A DNA stretch of 64,000 bases from an uncultured Verrucomicrobia subdivision 3 bacterium (GTDB lineage: Bacteria > Verrucomicrobiota > Verrucomicrobiia > Limisphaerales > UBA11358), in NCBI GenBank assembly GCA_903872345.1, contig CAIQKM010000109.1:1-64000 (forward strand), read 5' to 3'. How positions within the stretch are numbered: position 1 is the first letter of the stretch; every line of letters begins with the position of its first letter. A model generated the notes under the pieces. That model ran no database searches, was not told the DNA's origin, and was given only the letters and a program-made list of their open reading frames with translations. Both the position numbers and the translations under genes were made by a program. Shown here in pieces: positions 49,867-56,522 of the stretch.

Positions 49867-50310
49867 AACCACTAATGGACACCAATAAACACTAATTAAA
49901 GAACCAAACGTTCCCATTCCAGTTTCGGTTGTTTAAAGTTTAAAATAACTCCAACCCTTAACTTGGTTATTCTCAAATAGTTTAACATCTGTCCTCGCTC
50001 TATCCCGGTAATCTGGTCAATCACTTTGGTATCAACCACTATGCGGTCAAACACAACCAGGTCAGGGACGAACAGCCCAACTTTGTTGCCTTTATAGAGA
50101 ATTTCAAAATTAACCTGCTGCTTGAACGGGATTTTCCTGATTCCAAGTTCAAGGGCCAGCGCATTTTCATAGGGTTTCTCATGTAAGCCATGCCCGATTT
50201 CATTCAGGACTTCCATGGCCGCACCAACAACCTGAAACACCTCTTCTTTCAATAGAAGTTTGGCATCCGGATTTGTATTCATTGGTGTGCATTGGTGTTT
50301 ATTCGTGGTT
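49867..50310 (-). mobile_element. 444-bp unit: GxxExxY gene between 30-bp inverted repeats
   Basis: Left end 49867-49896 (starts AACCACTAATGGACACCAAT) and the complement of right end 50281-50310 (starts AACCACGAATAAACACCAAT) agree in about 24 of 30 positions. The unit exactly fills the gap between the BMC-P gene (stop codon 50309-50311) and the aldehyde dehydrogenase start (49858). The encoded gene starts inside the right repeat and its stop overlaps the last base of the left repeat. This compact design looks like a mobile or formerly mobile cassette. A relative without the gene lies at 48271-48366. Confidence 0.7.
49896..50282 (-). CDS. GxxExxY protein inside the microcompartment operon
   Basis: The 128-residue protein matches the GxxExxY family (TIGR04256 type): the name-giving motif is GLHEKPYENALALEL near residue 33, followed by KIPFKQQVNFEILYKG. 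A likely nuclease-type core is VPDLVVFDRIVVDTKVI near residue 72, that is an Asp followed by D-x-K where most relatives have E-x-K. This resembles a PD-(D/E)xK active site with a conservative change. The end, GQMLNYLRITKLRVGVILNF, is also family-typical. The biochemical function of the family is not established. Its start ATG at 50282 lies within one inverted repeat of the flanking unit. It has no evident link to compartment metabolism. Confidence 0.88.
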   Translation of the reverse strand: MNTNPDAKLLLKEEVFQVVGAAMEVLNEIGHGLHEKPYENALALELGIRKIPFKQQVNFEILYKGNKVGLFVPDLVVFDRIVVDTKVIDQITGIERGQMLNYLRITKLRVGVILNFKQPKLEWERLVL

Positions 50311-50620
50311 ACGCCTTCGCGCTAAAAATTTGTTTCCCGAACACATCCACACTGTCCACGATGCCGATGATCACGGCGTCCACGGGGGAATCCTTCATCC
50401 CGCCGGCGAGCCGCGCGCTGCTGCCCTGGCAGAACAGCACCATCTCGCCTTCGCCACAGCCCACGCTGTCCACCGCCACGATGGTGTTCTGGCCCGGACG
50501 GAACTTCGTCGGATCCTTTTCATCCACGAGTTGCGGCCGCACGAGCAGCAGCTTGCGCCCGTTCATGGACGGGTCTTTCTTCGTGGCCACCAGCGTGCCT
50601 TCGACAATGGCTAAAAACAT
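50309..50620 (-). CDS. Microcompartment vertex protein BMC-P, copy 3
   Basis: The 103-residue product (MFLAIVEGTLVATKKDPSMNGRKLL) is an EutN/CcmL-type pentamer subunit with LVRPQLVDEK, TIVAVDSVGCGEGEMVLFCQGSSAR and VIIGIVDSVDVFG. It lies 81 bp downstream of a BMC-H gene, and its stop codon overlaps the right end of the GxxExxY unit by two bases. Three distinct BMC-P paralogues in one operon match the PVM compartment type rather than Pdu or Eut, which have one. Confidence 0.93.
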   Translation of the reverse strand: MFLAIVEGTLVATKKDPSMNGRKLLLVRPQLVDEKDPTKFRPGQNTIVAVDSVGCGEGEMVLFCQGSSARLAGGMKDSPVDAVIIGIVDSVDVFGKQIFSAKA

Positions 50621-50701
50621 AAGCGTTAAGAGTTAGAAGTTGGCGCGGAAACGTGGCTGGCAGAAATCGTCCGCCAGTTGAATCCCCACCCGGTCTTCCA
50701 A

Positions 50702-50983
50702 CTACTTTTTCTTGGGCAACACCGCTTCCACATCGGCGTGGGGGCGGGCAATGACATGCACGCTGACCAGTTCGCCTTTGATGGCTTTGATCGCCTGCGC
50801 ACCGGCGTCGGTGGCGGCTTTCACGGCGGCGACGTCACCGACCACACACGCGGTGCAGAGGGCGTTGCCGACCTGCGTCATGGGGCCGACGAGTTCGACA
50901 TTCGCGGCCTTCAGCATGGCGTCCGTGCCTTCGACGAGGGCAACGAGACCGCGGGTTTCAATGAGTCCAATGGCTTGAGGCAT
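50702..50983 (-). CDS. Microcompartment shell protein BMC-H, copy 3
   Basis: The 93-residue single-BMC-domain protein starts MPQAIGLIETRGLVALVEGTDAML and has the conserved [37 protein letters not shown] core (residues 25-61) and RPHADVEAVLP at the C-terminus. It forms hexamers tiling the shell facets; the central pore passes small metabolites. Cys at CTACVVGD is unlike the Gly/Ser usual in the pore region and may affect conductance. Its leader (50984-51025) is AT-rich and shares AACTCTCAACCA with the leader of BMC-H copy 1. Confidence 0.95.
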   Translation of the reverse strand: MPQAIGLIETRGLVALVEGTDAMLKAANVELVGPMTQVGNALCTACVVGDVAAVKAATDAGAQAIKAIKGELVSVHVIARPHADVEAVLPKKK

Positions 50984-51025
50984 ATATTGTGTTTTGGTTA
51001 TTGGTTGAGAGTTATTGTTGATAAA

Positions 51026-52213
51026 TTATTTTTTCGCGAGCAGATACCGGCGGGCCTCGCGGGCCACGACCAATTCTTCGTTGGTCGGAATAACAAAGAC
51101 TTTTACGGCCGAGTCGGCGGCGCTGATCACAGATTCCACCGCGCGCGCGGCATTGTTCTTGTCCGCATCAATCTTGATGCCGAGATTTTCCAAGTTGGCG
51201 CAGATCGCGGCGCGCAGGGCGGCGCGGTTCTCGCCGGTGCCGGCGGTGAAGACGATGGCGTCCGCACCATTCAATTGCAAATAGTAACTGCCGAGCCAGT
51301 GACGCGCACTGGCCACAAACACATCCAGCGCGAGCTGCGCCTTGGCATTGCCCTTGGCGGCGGCATCGGAAATATCGCGGATGTCATTGGAAACCCCGCT
51401 CACGCCGAGCAAACCGGACTGCTTCGTGAGCTGTTTCTGGGCTTCTTCCACCGTCAGACCGAGCGTCTTGATCGCGTAGGGTATGGCTTCCGCATCCAGA
51501 TCGCCCACGCGGTTGTTTTGCGGCAGACCCGACTGCGGGCTCATGCCCATGCTAGTGCCGATGGACGCGCCATTTAAAATACCGGTCACGCTCGAACTCC
51601 CGCCCAGATGGCAGGAAATCACCCGCAGGGGCGCACCCTTAATGGTGGCGGTGCCACCCTTCACATAAAGCTGACGGGCGCGTTCCGCCACATCCGGACG
51701 GCACAGCAGCTCCGCCGAACGTTCGGCAATGAACTTGTGGCTCGCGCCATGAAACCCCCAGCGGCGCACGCCAATTTCCACCCAGGCGTCGGGCACCGCA
51801 TAACGTTGCGACGGCTCGGGCGCAAACTGGTGAAACGCCGTTTCAAACAAACCGATCAGCGGCACCGACGGCATCCGCTGCGCAAACAGCTTGATGCCCG
51901 TGATGTACGGGGGGTTGTGCGCGGGGGCCAGACCATTGTAATCCGCCATCGCCTGCAACACCGCTTCATCCAGCAACACGCAGCCGGTCACGTTTTTGGC
52001 AATGACCGTTTTAAACCCGATCGCGTCCAGTTCGCTTTCGTCCACAATGGCGCCCGCCTTTTTCAATTCGGCGAGGCAATCCTCGATGGCCTTGGAATAG
52101 TCCGTCACCCGCTCAAAGCCGCCCTTGTGCATCAGGCGTTCGGTGCCGTCCGTAAAATCGAACAGCCGCCACTTGAGCGAAGTGGATCCAATGTTGGCAA
52201 CGAGAATCTTCAT
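51026..52213 (-). CDS. ackA: Acetate/propionate-kinase-type acyl kinase of the microcompartment
   Basis: The ATG at 52213 (MKILVANIGSTSLKWRLFDF) starts directly in the phosphate-binding motif of the ASKHA fold, so the longer frame is rejected. Further motifs are RYAVPDAWVEIGVRRWGFHGASHKFIA (residues 148-175), ISCHLGGSSSVTGILNG near 215, GMSPQSGLPQNNRVGDLD near 235 and IVFTAGTGENRAALR near 325. It moves phosphate from an acyl-phosphate to ADP, giving ATP and the carboxylate (lactate expected in this pathway). It differs from ordinary AckA in several motif residues (for example IGSTSLKW), as is usual for compartment-linked copies. Length of 395 is normal. Confidence 0.9.
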   Translation of the reverse strand: MKILVANIGSTSLKWRLFDFTDGTERLMHKGGFERVTDYSKAIEDCLAELKKAGAIVDESELDAIGFKTVIAKNVTGCVLLDEAVLQAMADYNGLAPAHNPPYITGIKLFAQRMPSVPLIGLFETAFHQFAPEPSQRYAVPDAWVEIGVRRWGFHGASHKFIAERSAELLCRPDVAERARQLYVKGGTATIKGAPLRVISCHLGGSSSVTGILNGASIGTSMGMSPQSGLPQNNRVGDLDAEAIPYAIKTLGLTVEEAQKQLTKQSGLLGVSGVSNDIRDISDAAAKGNAKAQLALDVFVASARHWLGSYYLQLNGADAIVFTAGTGENRAALRAAICANLENLGIKIDADKNNAARAVESVISAADSAVKVFVIPTNEELVVAREARRYLLAKK

Positions 52214-52230
52214 TGTATTTACGATATGTG

Positions 52231-52305
52231 ATTTACGATTTGCGATTTTCAAACACGCGCGAAAACCACTAACGGCGCGTCAATCGCAAATCGGAATTCG
52301 TAAAT
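52231..52305 (-). promoter_or_regulatory. Long hairpin in the operon between BMC-H copy 2 and the kinase gene
   Basis: ATTTACGATTTGCGATT at 52231-52247 pairs with AATCGCAAAT and TTCGTAAAT within 52282-52305, with a small internal bulge, leaving a ~34-nt loop. The arm overlaps the stop codon of the BMC-H gene. Placed between highly expressed shell genes and an enzyme gene, it may partly stop or stabilise the transcript and so set the ratio of shell to enzyme. The AT-rich words also look like a dispersed repeat. Confidence 0.5.
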
Positions 52306-52583
52306 TACTCCAGCCATTTGCCGAGACCGCTGAGACCGTCGTGCGGACGGGGAATCACCTGGACGCTGACGACCGAGCCCACCTGGGCGGCGGCGGCGGC
52401 GCCGGAATCCGTGCCGGCCTTCACGGCGGCGACATCGCCCCGGAAGAACACGGTCACATACCCGCTGCCGACCTTTTCCCAGCCCGTGATATGAACATTG
52501 GCGGACTTGAGCGCGGCATCGGCGGCTTCCACGGCGGCGCAGAAACCTTTGACTTCAATCATTCCAACAGCTTGCTTTGACAT
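52305..52583 (-). CDS. Microcompartment shell protein BMC-H, copy 2
   Basis: The 92-residue product starts [25 protein letters not shown] and has the BMC fold core [36 protein letters not shown] (residues 27-62) with [11 protein letters not shown] near the end. [12 protein letters not shown] matches the pore-lining region of canonical BMC-H such as PduJ/EutM. It forms a facet hexamer. The C-terminus (SGLGKWLE) is short. Confidence 0.95.
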   Translation of the reverse strand: MSKQAVGMIEVKGFCAAVEAADAALKSANVHITGWEKVGSGYVTVFFRGDVAAVKAGTDSGAAAAAQVGSVVSVQVIPRPHDGLSGLGKWLE

Positions 52584-52616
52584 AATAAATAAGGTGTAAA
52601 AGTGGGGGTTGGTTAA

Positions 52617-52901
52617 TTACTTCTTGGGGGCGGCGCCGAGGAAGGCTTCCAGCAGTTCCTCATGCGGACGGGCGATGATGTGGGAGCTCACGAGTTCGCC
52701 GACCTTGGCCGCGGCCTTGGCACCGGCATCCACGGCGGCTTTCACGCTGCCGATGTCGCCCTTGGCGATCACGGTGATCAGCCCGCCGCCGATGGCGATG
52801 GTTTTGACCAGCGTTACATTGGCCGCCTTGACCATGGCGTCACTGGCTTCCACGCTGCCCACATAGCCCTTGGTTTCGATCATTCCTATTGCTTCGCTCA
52901 T
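52617..52901 (-). CDS. Microcompartment shell protein BMC-H, copy 1
   Basis: The 94-residue product, MSEAIGMIETKGYVGSVEASDAMV, has VTLVKTIAIGGGLITVIAKGDIGSVKAAVDAG (residues 29-60) and SSHIIARPHEELLEAFLG, a canonical BMC-H of the PduA/EutM type with the GGG pore loop. It is the second gene of the operon after pduL and probably the most abundant shell protein. The leader before its ATG is AT-rich with no purine-rich Shine-Dalgarno. Confidence 0.96.
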   Translation of the reverse strand: MSEAIGMIETKGYVGSVEASDAMVKAANVTLVKTIAIGGGLITVIAKGDIGSVKAAVDAGAKAAAKVGELVSSHIIARPHEELLEAFLGAAPKK

Positions 52902-52946
52902 AATTGTATTTGTTTGATGGTTGAGAGTTGTTTGAAATTAAATTGT

Positions 52947-53624
52947 TTATTTGACGAGTTCCACCTTGGTGTCCGGCAGCAGATTGCAGGCATTGCCTTC
53001 ATCCGTATCAATGTGCACTTCCAGTTTGAAGCTCTTGTCCACGCGCACCAGCAACTGTTCCAGCGTGATGGCGCAGGGACCGCCGATCTTCAGCTTCATC
53101 ATGTCGCCGGCTTTCACGCCGTAATATTCGGTGTCCGTCGGGTGCATGTGCACGTGACGAAGGGCGCGGATGACGCCGTCCGGCATTTCAAAAAAGCCGT
53201 TGGGACCCATCAGCATCGCGCCGGGCGTGCCTTTGATATCGGCCGAAGCGCGCAGCGGAATGTCGAAACCGAGTGCAATCGAATCGGTATAGGCCAGCTC
53301 GACTTGGTTCAAAGTGCGGCACGGACCGAGAATGCGGAGATTGGAAATCACGCGGCTGCGTGGTCCGATCAGCGTCACCGTTTCCTTCGCGGCGAACTGG
53401 CCGTCCTGGTAGAGCCACTTGTGTACTTGCAACTTGTGGCCTTTGCCAAAAAGAGCTTCCACCGCTTCCTGCGTTAGATGACAATGGCGCGCGCTGATGT
53501 TGACCAGCAGCGGATTCGGCGCCGCCGCCGTGCGCGGAAGCGGTTTGCCGAGTCGGGAATAAACCGCTTGGCGAACGAGGTGTTCGACAACGGCTCTATG
53601 TGGTGCTGGCGCAGCTACGGACAT
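52947..53624 (-). CDS. pduL: Phosphotransacylase of the microcompartment (PduL)
   Basis: The ATG at 53624 (MSVAAPAPHRAVVEHLVRQAV) is preferred; an earlier in-frame start would run into the divergent regulator. The N-terminal helix HRAVVEHLVRQAVYSRLGKP has encapsulation-peptide character. Two PduL domains follow: PLLVNISARHCHLTQEAVEALFG with zinc-binding His residues, and VIRALRHVHMHPTDTEYYGV and EVHIDTDEGNAC with the second set. It exchanges CoA for phosphate on the acyl group, regenerating CoA inside the shell and passing acyl-phosphate to the kinase. It is the first gene of the minus-strand operon. Its 225-residue length fits the family. Confidence 0.94.
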   Translation of the reverse strand: MSVAAPAPHRAVVEHLVRQAVYSRLGKPLPRTAAAPNPLLVNISARHCHLTQEAVEALFGKGHKLQVHKWLYQDGQFAAKETVTLIGPRSRVISNLRILGPCRTLNQVELAYTDSIALGFDIPLRASADIKGTPGAMLMGPNGFFEMPDGVIRALRHVHMHPTDTEYYGVKAGDMMKLKIGGPCAITLEQLLVRVDKSFKLEVHIDTDEGNACNLLPDTKVELVK

Positions 53625-53711
53625 AATGTATGCGATGACTTTGACATTTTTCAGTGCTAAGTCAACATTTATCTTGCAAATTCTTCCAAAATCTTCCAAA
53701 GTAATGGAAAT
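53625..53711. promoter_or_regulatory. Divergent control region between pduL and the DeoR-type regulator gene
   Basis: The 87-bp, AT-rich gap contains imperfect direct repeats CATTTTTCAGTGC (53645-53657) and CATTTATCTTGC (53666-53677). It also has TTCTTCCAAAATCTTCCAAAG with two tandem TCTTCCAAA units (53681-53701, given in part), which together with AATGGAA make a dyad before the regulator start. TTGACA at 53641 and TTGACT (minus strand, 53665-53660) are candidate -35 boxes; -10 boxes are not clear. The repeats are likely operators for the adjacent DeoR-type protein. Confidence 0.45.
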
Positions 53712-54503
53712 ATGACGGCAGAAGAGCGCAAACATCGCATTGAAGCCTACCTTCAGGGCGTTGAATTCGCGTCTTTGGAAGAATTATCCCAACATGTTGG
53801 GGTATCCACTTCCACAGTTCGCCGGGATCTGACTGTTTTGGAAGCGGCGGGAAGTTTACGCCGGACCCATGGAGGTGCACGGGTTTTGACCCCCAAATCC
53901 GATGAGTTTGCCTTCAGCGCGCGGGACAGCCACCAGTTTTCCGAGAAAGAAGCCATTGGTCGGGCCTGCGCGGAGCTAATCGGGTCCAATCAAAGCGTGA
54001 TTTTGGATGCCGGTACCACAGTGTATCATGTGGCGCGTCATCTCGAAGAGAAGGCTCCGCAGATCGTGACCAACTCCCTGCCGGTGGCGAATCTCTTCGC
54101 CTCCGCGAACAAAGTGGAAGTGATTCTGGCCGGCGGTGTGATTTATCCCCGCCTCGGTGTGTTGGTCGGACCGATGACCGTGGAAGCATTTTTGAAGATG
54201 CGCGCGGATGTGGCCATCATGAGCGCCGGCGGCATTACGCTGGAAGGCATCACCAACTCGCATGCACTGCTGATTGATATTCAGCGTGCGATGTTGAAAG
54301 CCGCGCAGAAGATTGTATTCTGCCTGGACCACTCCAAGTTCGGCCGGCAATCGGTGTCGCCACTGTGCGGTCTGGATATGGTGGATGCCATCGTGACCGA
54401 CAGCCTCGCCCCGGCGGAATTGGTGGCCGGCCTGCGCGAGCGAGGCGTGGAAGTGATTCTCGCCCCGGCCCCGGTGAATCCAGCTCCGGTGGCGGCCCAC
54501 TGA
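53712..54503 (+). CDS. DeoR-family transcriptional regulator of the microcompartment locus
   Basis: The 263-residue protein starts MTAEERKHRIEAYLQGVEF and has an N-terminal helix-turn-helix (LEELSQHVGVSTSTVRRDLTVLEAAG, residues 18-43) with the DeoR signature RRTHGGARVL. The C-terminal sugar-phosphate-sensing domain (about 80-250) contains IGRACAELIGSNQSVILDAGTT (by position 85-107), LPVANLFASANKVEVILAGGVIYP and VAIMSAGGITLEGITNSHALLIDIQRAM. It probably represses the compartment genes until an intermediate such as fuculose-1-P or rhamnulose-1-P is present. It is encoded divergently from pduL and co-directionally with the PduS-like gene, 22 bp ahead of it. The Ala/Pro tail (APAPVNPAPVAAH) is unusual. 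Confidence 0.93.
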   Translation: MTAEERKHRIEAYLQGVEFASLEELSQHVGVSTSTVRRDLTVLEAAGSLRRTHGGARVLTPKSDEFAFSARDSHQFSEKEAIGRACAELIGSNQSVILDAGTTVYHVARHLEEKAPQIVTNSLPVANLFASANKVEVILAGGVIYPRLGVLVGPMTVEAFLKMRADVAIMSAGGITLEGITNSHALLIDIQRAMLKAAQKIVFCLDHSKFGRQSVSPLCGLDMVDAIVTDSLAPAELVAGLRERGVEVILAPAPVNPAPVAAH

Positions 54504-54525
54504 AAAATTTTAACCATTATCTAAA

Positions 54526-55839
54526 ATGAACCTGGCAGAAAAAGTTCGGCTCGCCGGCGTGGTCGGCGCGGGCGGCGGCGGTTTTCCGACGCACGTCAAA
54601 CTCAACGCGAAGGCCGAGACCGTGATCGCCAACGGCGCGGAATGCGAACCGCTCCTGCACAAGGACGCCGTGATCATGGAAGAAGGCGCCGCCGAACTCG
54701 TGCGCGGCATGCTACTCGCCATGGAAGCCGTCGGCGCGCGCGAAGGCGTGATCGGCATCAAGGGCAAGAAGAAGCACGCCGTGGAAGCCGTGACCGCCGC
54801 GAGCAAGGGCACCAATGTACGCGTCCAGTTGCTCGGGGATTATTATCCCGCCGGTGACGAATACGATCTCGTTTACAATGTCACCGGCAAACTGATACCG
54901 CCCGGCGGCATTCCCATTAACGTCGGCGTGGTCGTCAACAACGTCGAGACCTTCATCAACATCGCCGCCGCCAGCGACGGCAAGCCGCTCACGCATAAAA
55001 TGCTCACCATCGCGGGCGCGGTGAAATCGCCGGCCACGCTCAAGGTGCCCATCGGCATCAGCTTTCGTGAATGCATCGAATACGCCGGCGGGTTGGACAC
55101 GGATGATCCCGTGCTCGTGCTCGGCGGTCTGATGATGGGCCAGCATACGGATGATCTGGACACGCCCGTCACCAAGACCTCCACGGGCGTGGTGATTCTG
55201 CCCCGCTCGCATCACACGATTGAACGCAAGCTCAAGCCGGCCAAATCCCAGGCCAAGATCGGCAAGTCCGCGTGCGACCAGTGCCGCTATTGCACCGAGT
55301 ATTGCCCGCGCTTTCTGCTCGGCTACGCGGTCGAGCCGCATCAGGTCATGCGCACACTGGCCTTCACCGGCACGGGCGAAGATTATTTTAATCAATGGGC
55401 GGCCATGTGCTGTTCCTGTGGTCTGTGTACGCTCTATTCCTGCCCGGAAGAACTCTTCCCCAAGGAAGCCTGCGACGACGCCAAGGCCATGATGCGCGCC
55501 AAGCAGATGAAGTGGACCGGCCCGATGAACCCCAAGCCGCACGCCATGCACGACGGCCGCCGCGTGCCCATCAAGACGCTGGCCAAAAAACTCCACGTGC
55601 TCGACTACGATTTGCCGGCACCGCTGGTGCGACAGGAAATTTCCGTGAATCGCCTGGTGCTGCCGCTCAAACAGAGCGCCGGCACGCCGGTGATTCCCTC
55701 GGTGAAAGTGGGCGACCGCGTGACGGCCGGTCAGGTGATCGGCGAACCCGCGCCCAAGGCGCTCGGGGCCATTTTGCACGCGCCAATTTCCGGCGTCGTC
55801 AGCGCGGCGAACGACAAACACATTGTACTGGAGAAATAA
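54526..55839 (+). CDS. RnfC/PduS-like Fe-S flavoprotein of the microcompartment
   Basis: The 437-residue protein has the RnfC-type flavin/NADH fold at the N-terminus (VGAGGGGFPTHVKL, near residue 12; NGAECEPLLHKD). Two ferredoxin-like [4Fe-4S] cluster motifs are CDQCRYCTEYCPRF near residue 247 and CCSCGLCTLYSCPE near 297. The C-terminal domain looks like a biotinyl/lipoyl-type barrel-sandwich hybrid (VKVGDRVTAGQVIGEPAPKALGAILHAPISGVV, residues 391-424). PduS-type proteins shuttle electrons into or across the shell, in Pdu for cobalamin reduction. No B12 enzyme is visible here, so re-oxidising NADH inside the shell is the more fitting role. It is followed 5 bp later by BMC-T. Confidence 0.92.
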   Translation: MNLAEKVRLAGVVGAGGGGFPTHVKLNAKAETVIANGAECEPLLHKDAVIMEEGAAELVRGMLLAMEAVGAREGVIGIKGKKKHAVEAVTAASKGTNVRVQLLGDYYPAGDEYDLVYNVTGKLIPPGGIPINVGVVVNNVETFINIAAASDGKPLTHKMLTIAGAVKSPATLKVPIGISFRECIEYAGGLDTDDPVLVLGGLMMGQHTDDLDTPVTKTSTGVVILPRSHHTIERKLKPAKSQAKIGKSACDQCRYCTEYCPRFLLGYAVEPHQVMRTLAFTGTGEDYFNQWAAMCCSCGLCTLYSCPEELFPKEACDDAKAMMRAKQMKWTGPMNPKPHAMHDGRRVPIKTLAKKLHVLDYDLPAPLVRQEISVNRLVLPLKQSAGTPVIPSVKVGDRVTAGQVIGEPAPKALGAILHAPISGVVSAANDKHIVLEK

Positions 55840-55844
55840 TATTT

Positions 55845-56396
55845 ATGTCCGAAAGATCCATTGGCTTGGTTGAACTTTCCAGCGTGGCCGCCGGCTTTCA
55901 AGTCGCCGACACCATGCTCAAGGCCGGCAACGTGCGGCTGATTTTATCGCGCTCCATCTGCTCCGGCAAATACATGGTCCTCATCGGCGGCGAAACCGCC
56001 GGCGTGGAAGCCGCCGTGAATGCCGGCGTGCTCGTGGCCAACGGCTGCCTCATTGACAGCTTCGTGATCGCGAACGTCCACCCGGATGTGTTCGTCGCGC
56101 TCGGCCGCACCCAGCCCTCGCAACCGGACGGCGCGTTTGGCGTGCTCGAATCTTTCAATGTCGCCACGCTCATTCAGGCGTCCGATGTCGTTGCCAAATC
56201 CGCCGACGTGCAACTGCTGGAAATCCGCCTCGCCATGGCGCTCGGTGGGAAGGCATTTTGCACCATGACCGGCGACGTCGCCTCCGTAAACGCCGCCATC
56301 GCCGCCGGCCGCCAGGTTCTCGCCGACGCGGGCGTGCTCGTCAATGCCATCGTGCTCTCCCGCCCGCATCCGGACGTCTATCGCGAAGTGGTGTGA
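55845..56396 (+). CDS. Tandem-domain shell protein BMC-T
   Basis: The ATG at 55845 (MSERSIGLVELSSVAAGFQVAD) gives a 183-residue protein. A longer frame from 55395 is only the out-of-frame shadow of the preceding gene. There are two BMC domains, residues ~1-90 and ~95-183. Domain 1 has AGNVRLILSRSICSGKYMVLIGGETAGVEAAVNAG (residues 24-60) and domain 2 SADVQLLEIRLAMALGGKAFCTMTGDVASVNAAIAAG (by position 115-151). BMC-T forms pseudohexameric trimers with larger, sometimes gated or Fe-S-bearing pores. SRSICSGKYMVLIGG has a Cys at the central-pore position, which in PduT binds a [4Fe-4S] cluster. Being next to PduS, its classical partner, this suggests an electron conduit through the shell. Confidence 0.93.
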   Translation: MSERSIGLVELSSVAAGFQVADTMLKAGNVRLILSRSICSGKYMVLIGGETAGVEAAVNAGVLVANGCLIDSFVIANVHPDVFVALGRTQPSQPDGAFGVLESFNVATLIQASDVVAKSADVQLLEIRLAMALGGKAFCTMTGDVASVNAAIAAGRQVLADAGVLVNAIVLSRPHPDVYREVV

Positions 56397-56522
56397 GGGC
56401 AGTTTGTTTGGGGCCAATGATAAAGTCTGCCGGGCGATTGTAAGCGCCTCTTTGCCCGCCCCGACAACCTCCTCAACCGAAACGGGAAGCCGTTGCCGTT
56501 AATTGCCAATAGGCGCGATTCC

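Noticed and set aside
54526-55839. A respiratory Rnf complex subunit
   Set aside because: No other rnf gene is near; the position between the compartment regulator and BMC-T fits a PduS-type role instead.
55395-55844. Upstream extension of the BMC-T frame
   Set aside because: This part overlaps the PduS-like gene in another frame; the BMC domain starts exactly at the ATG at 55845.
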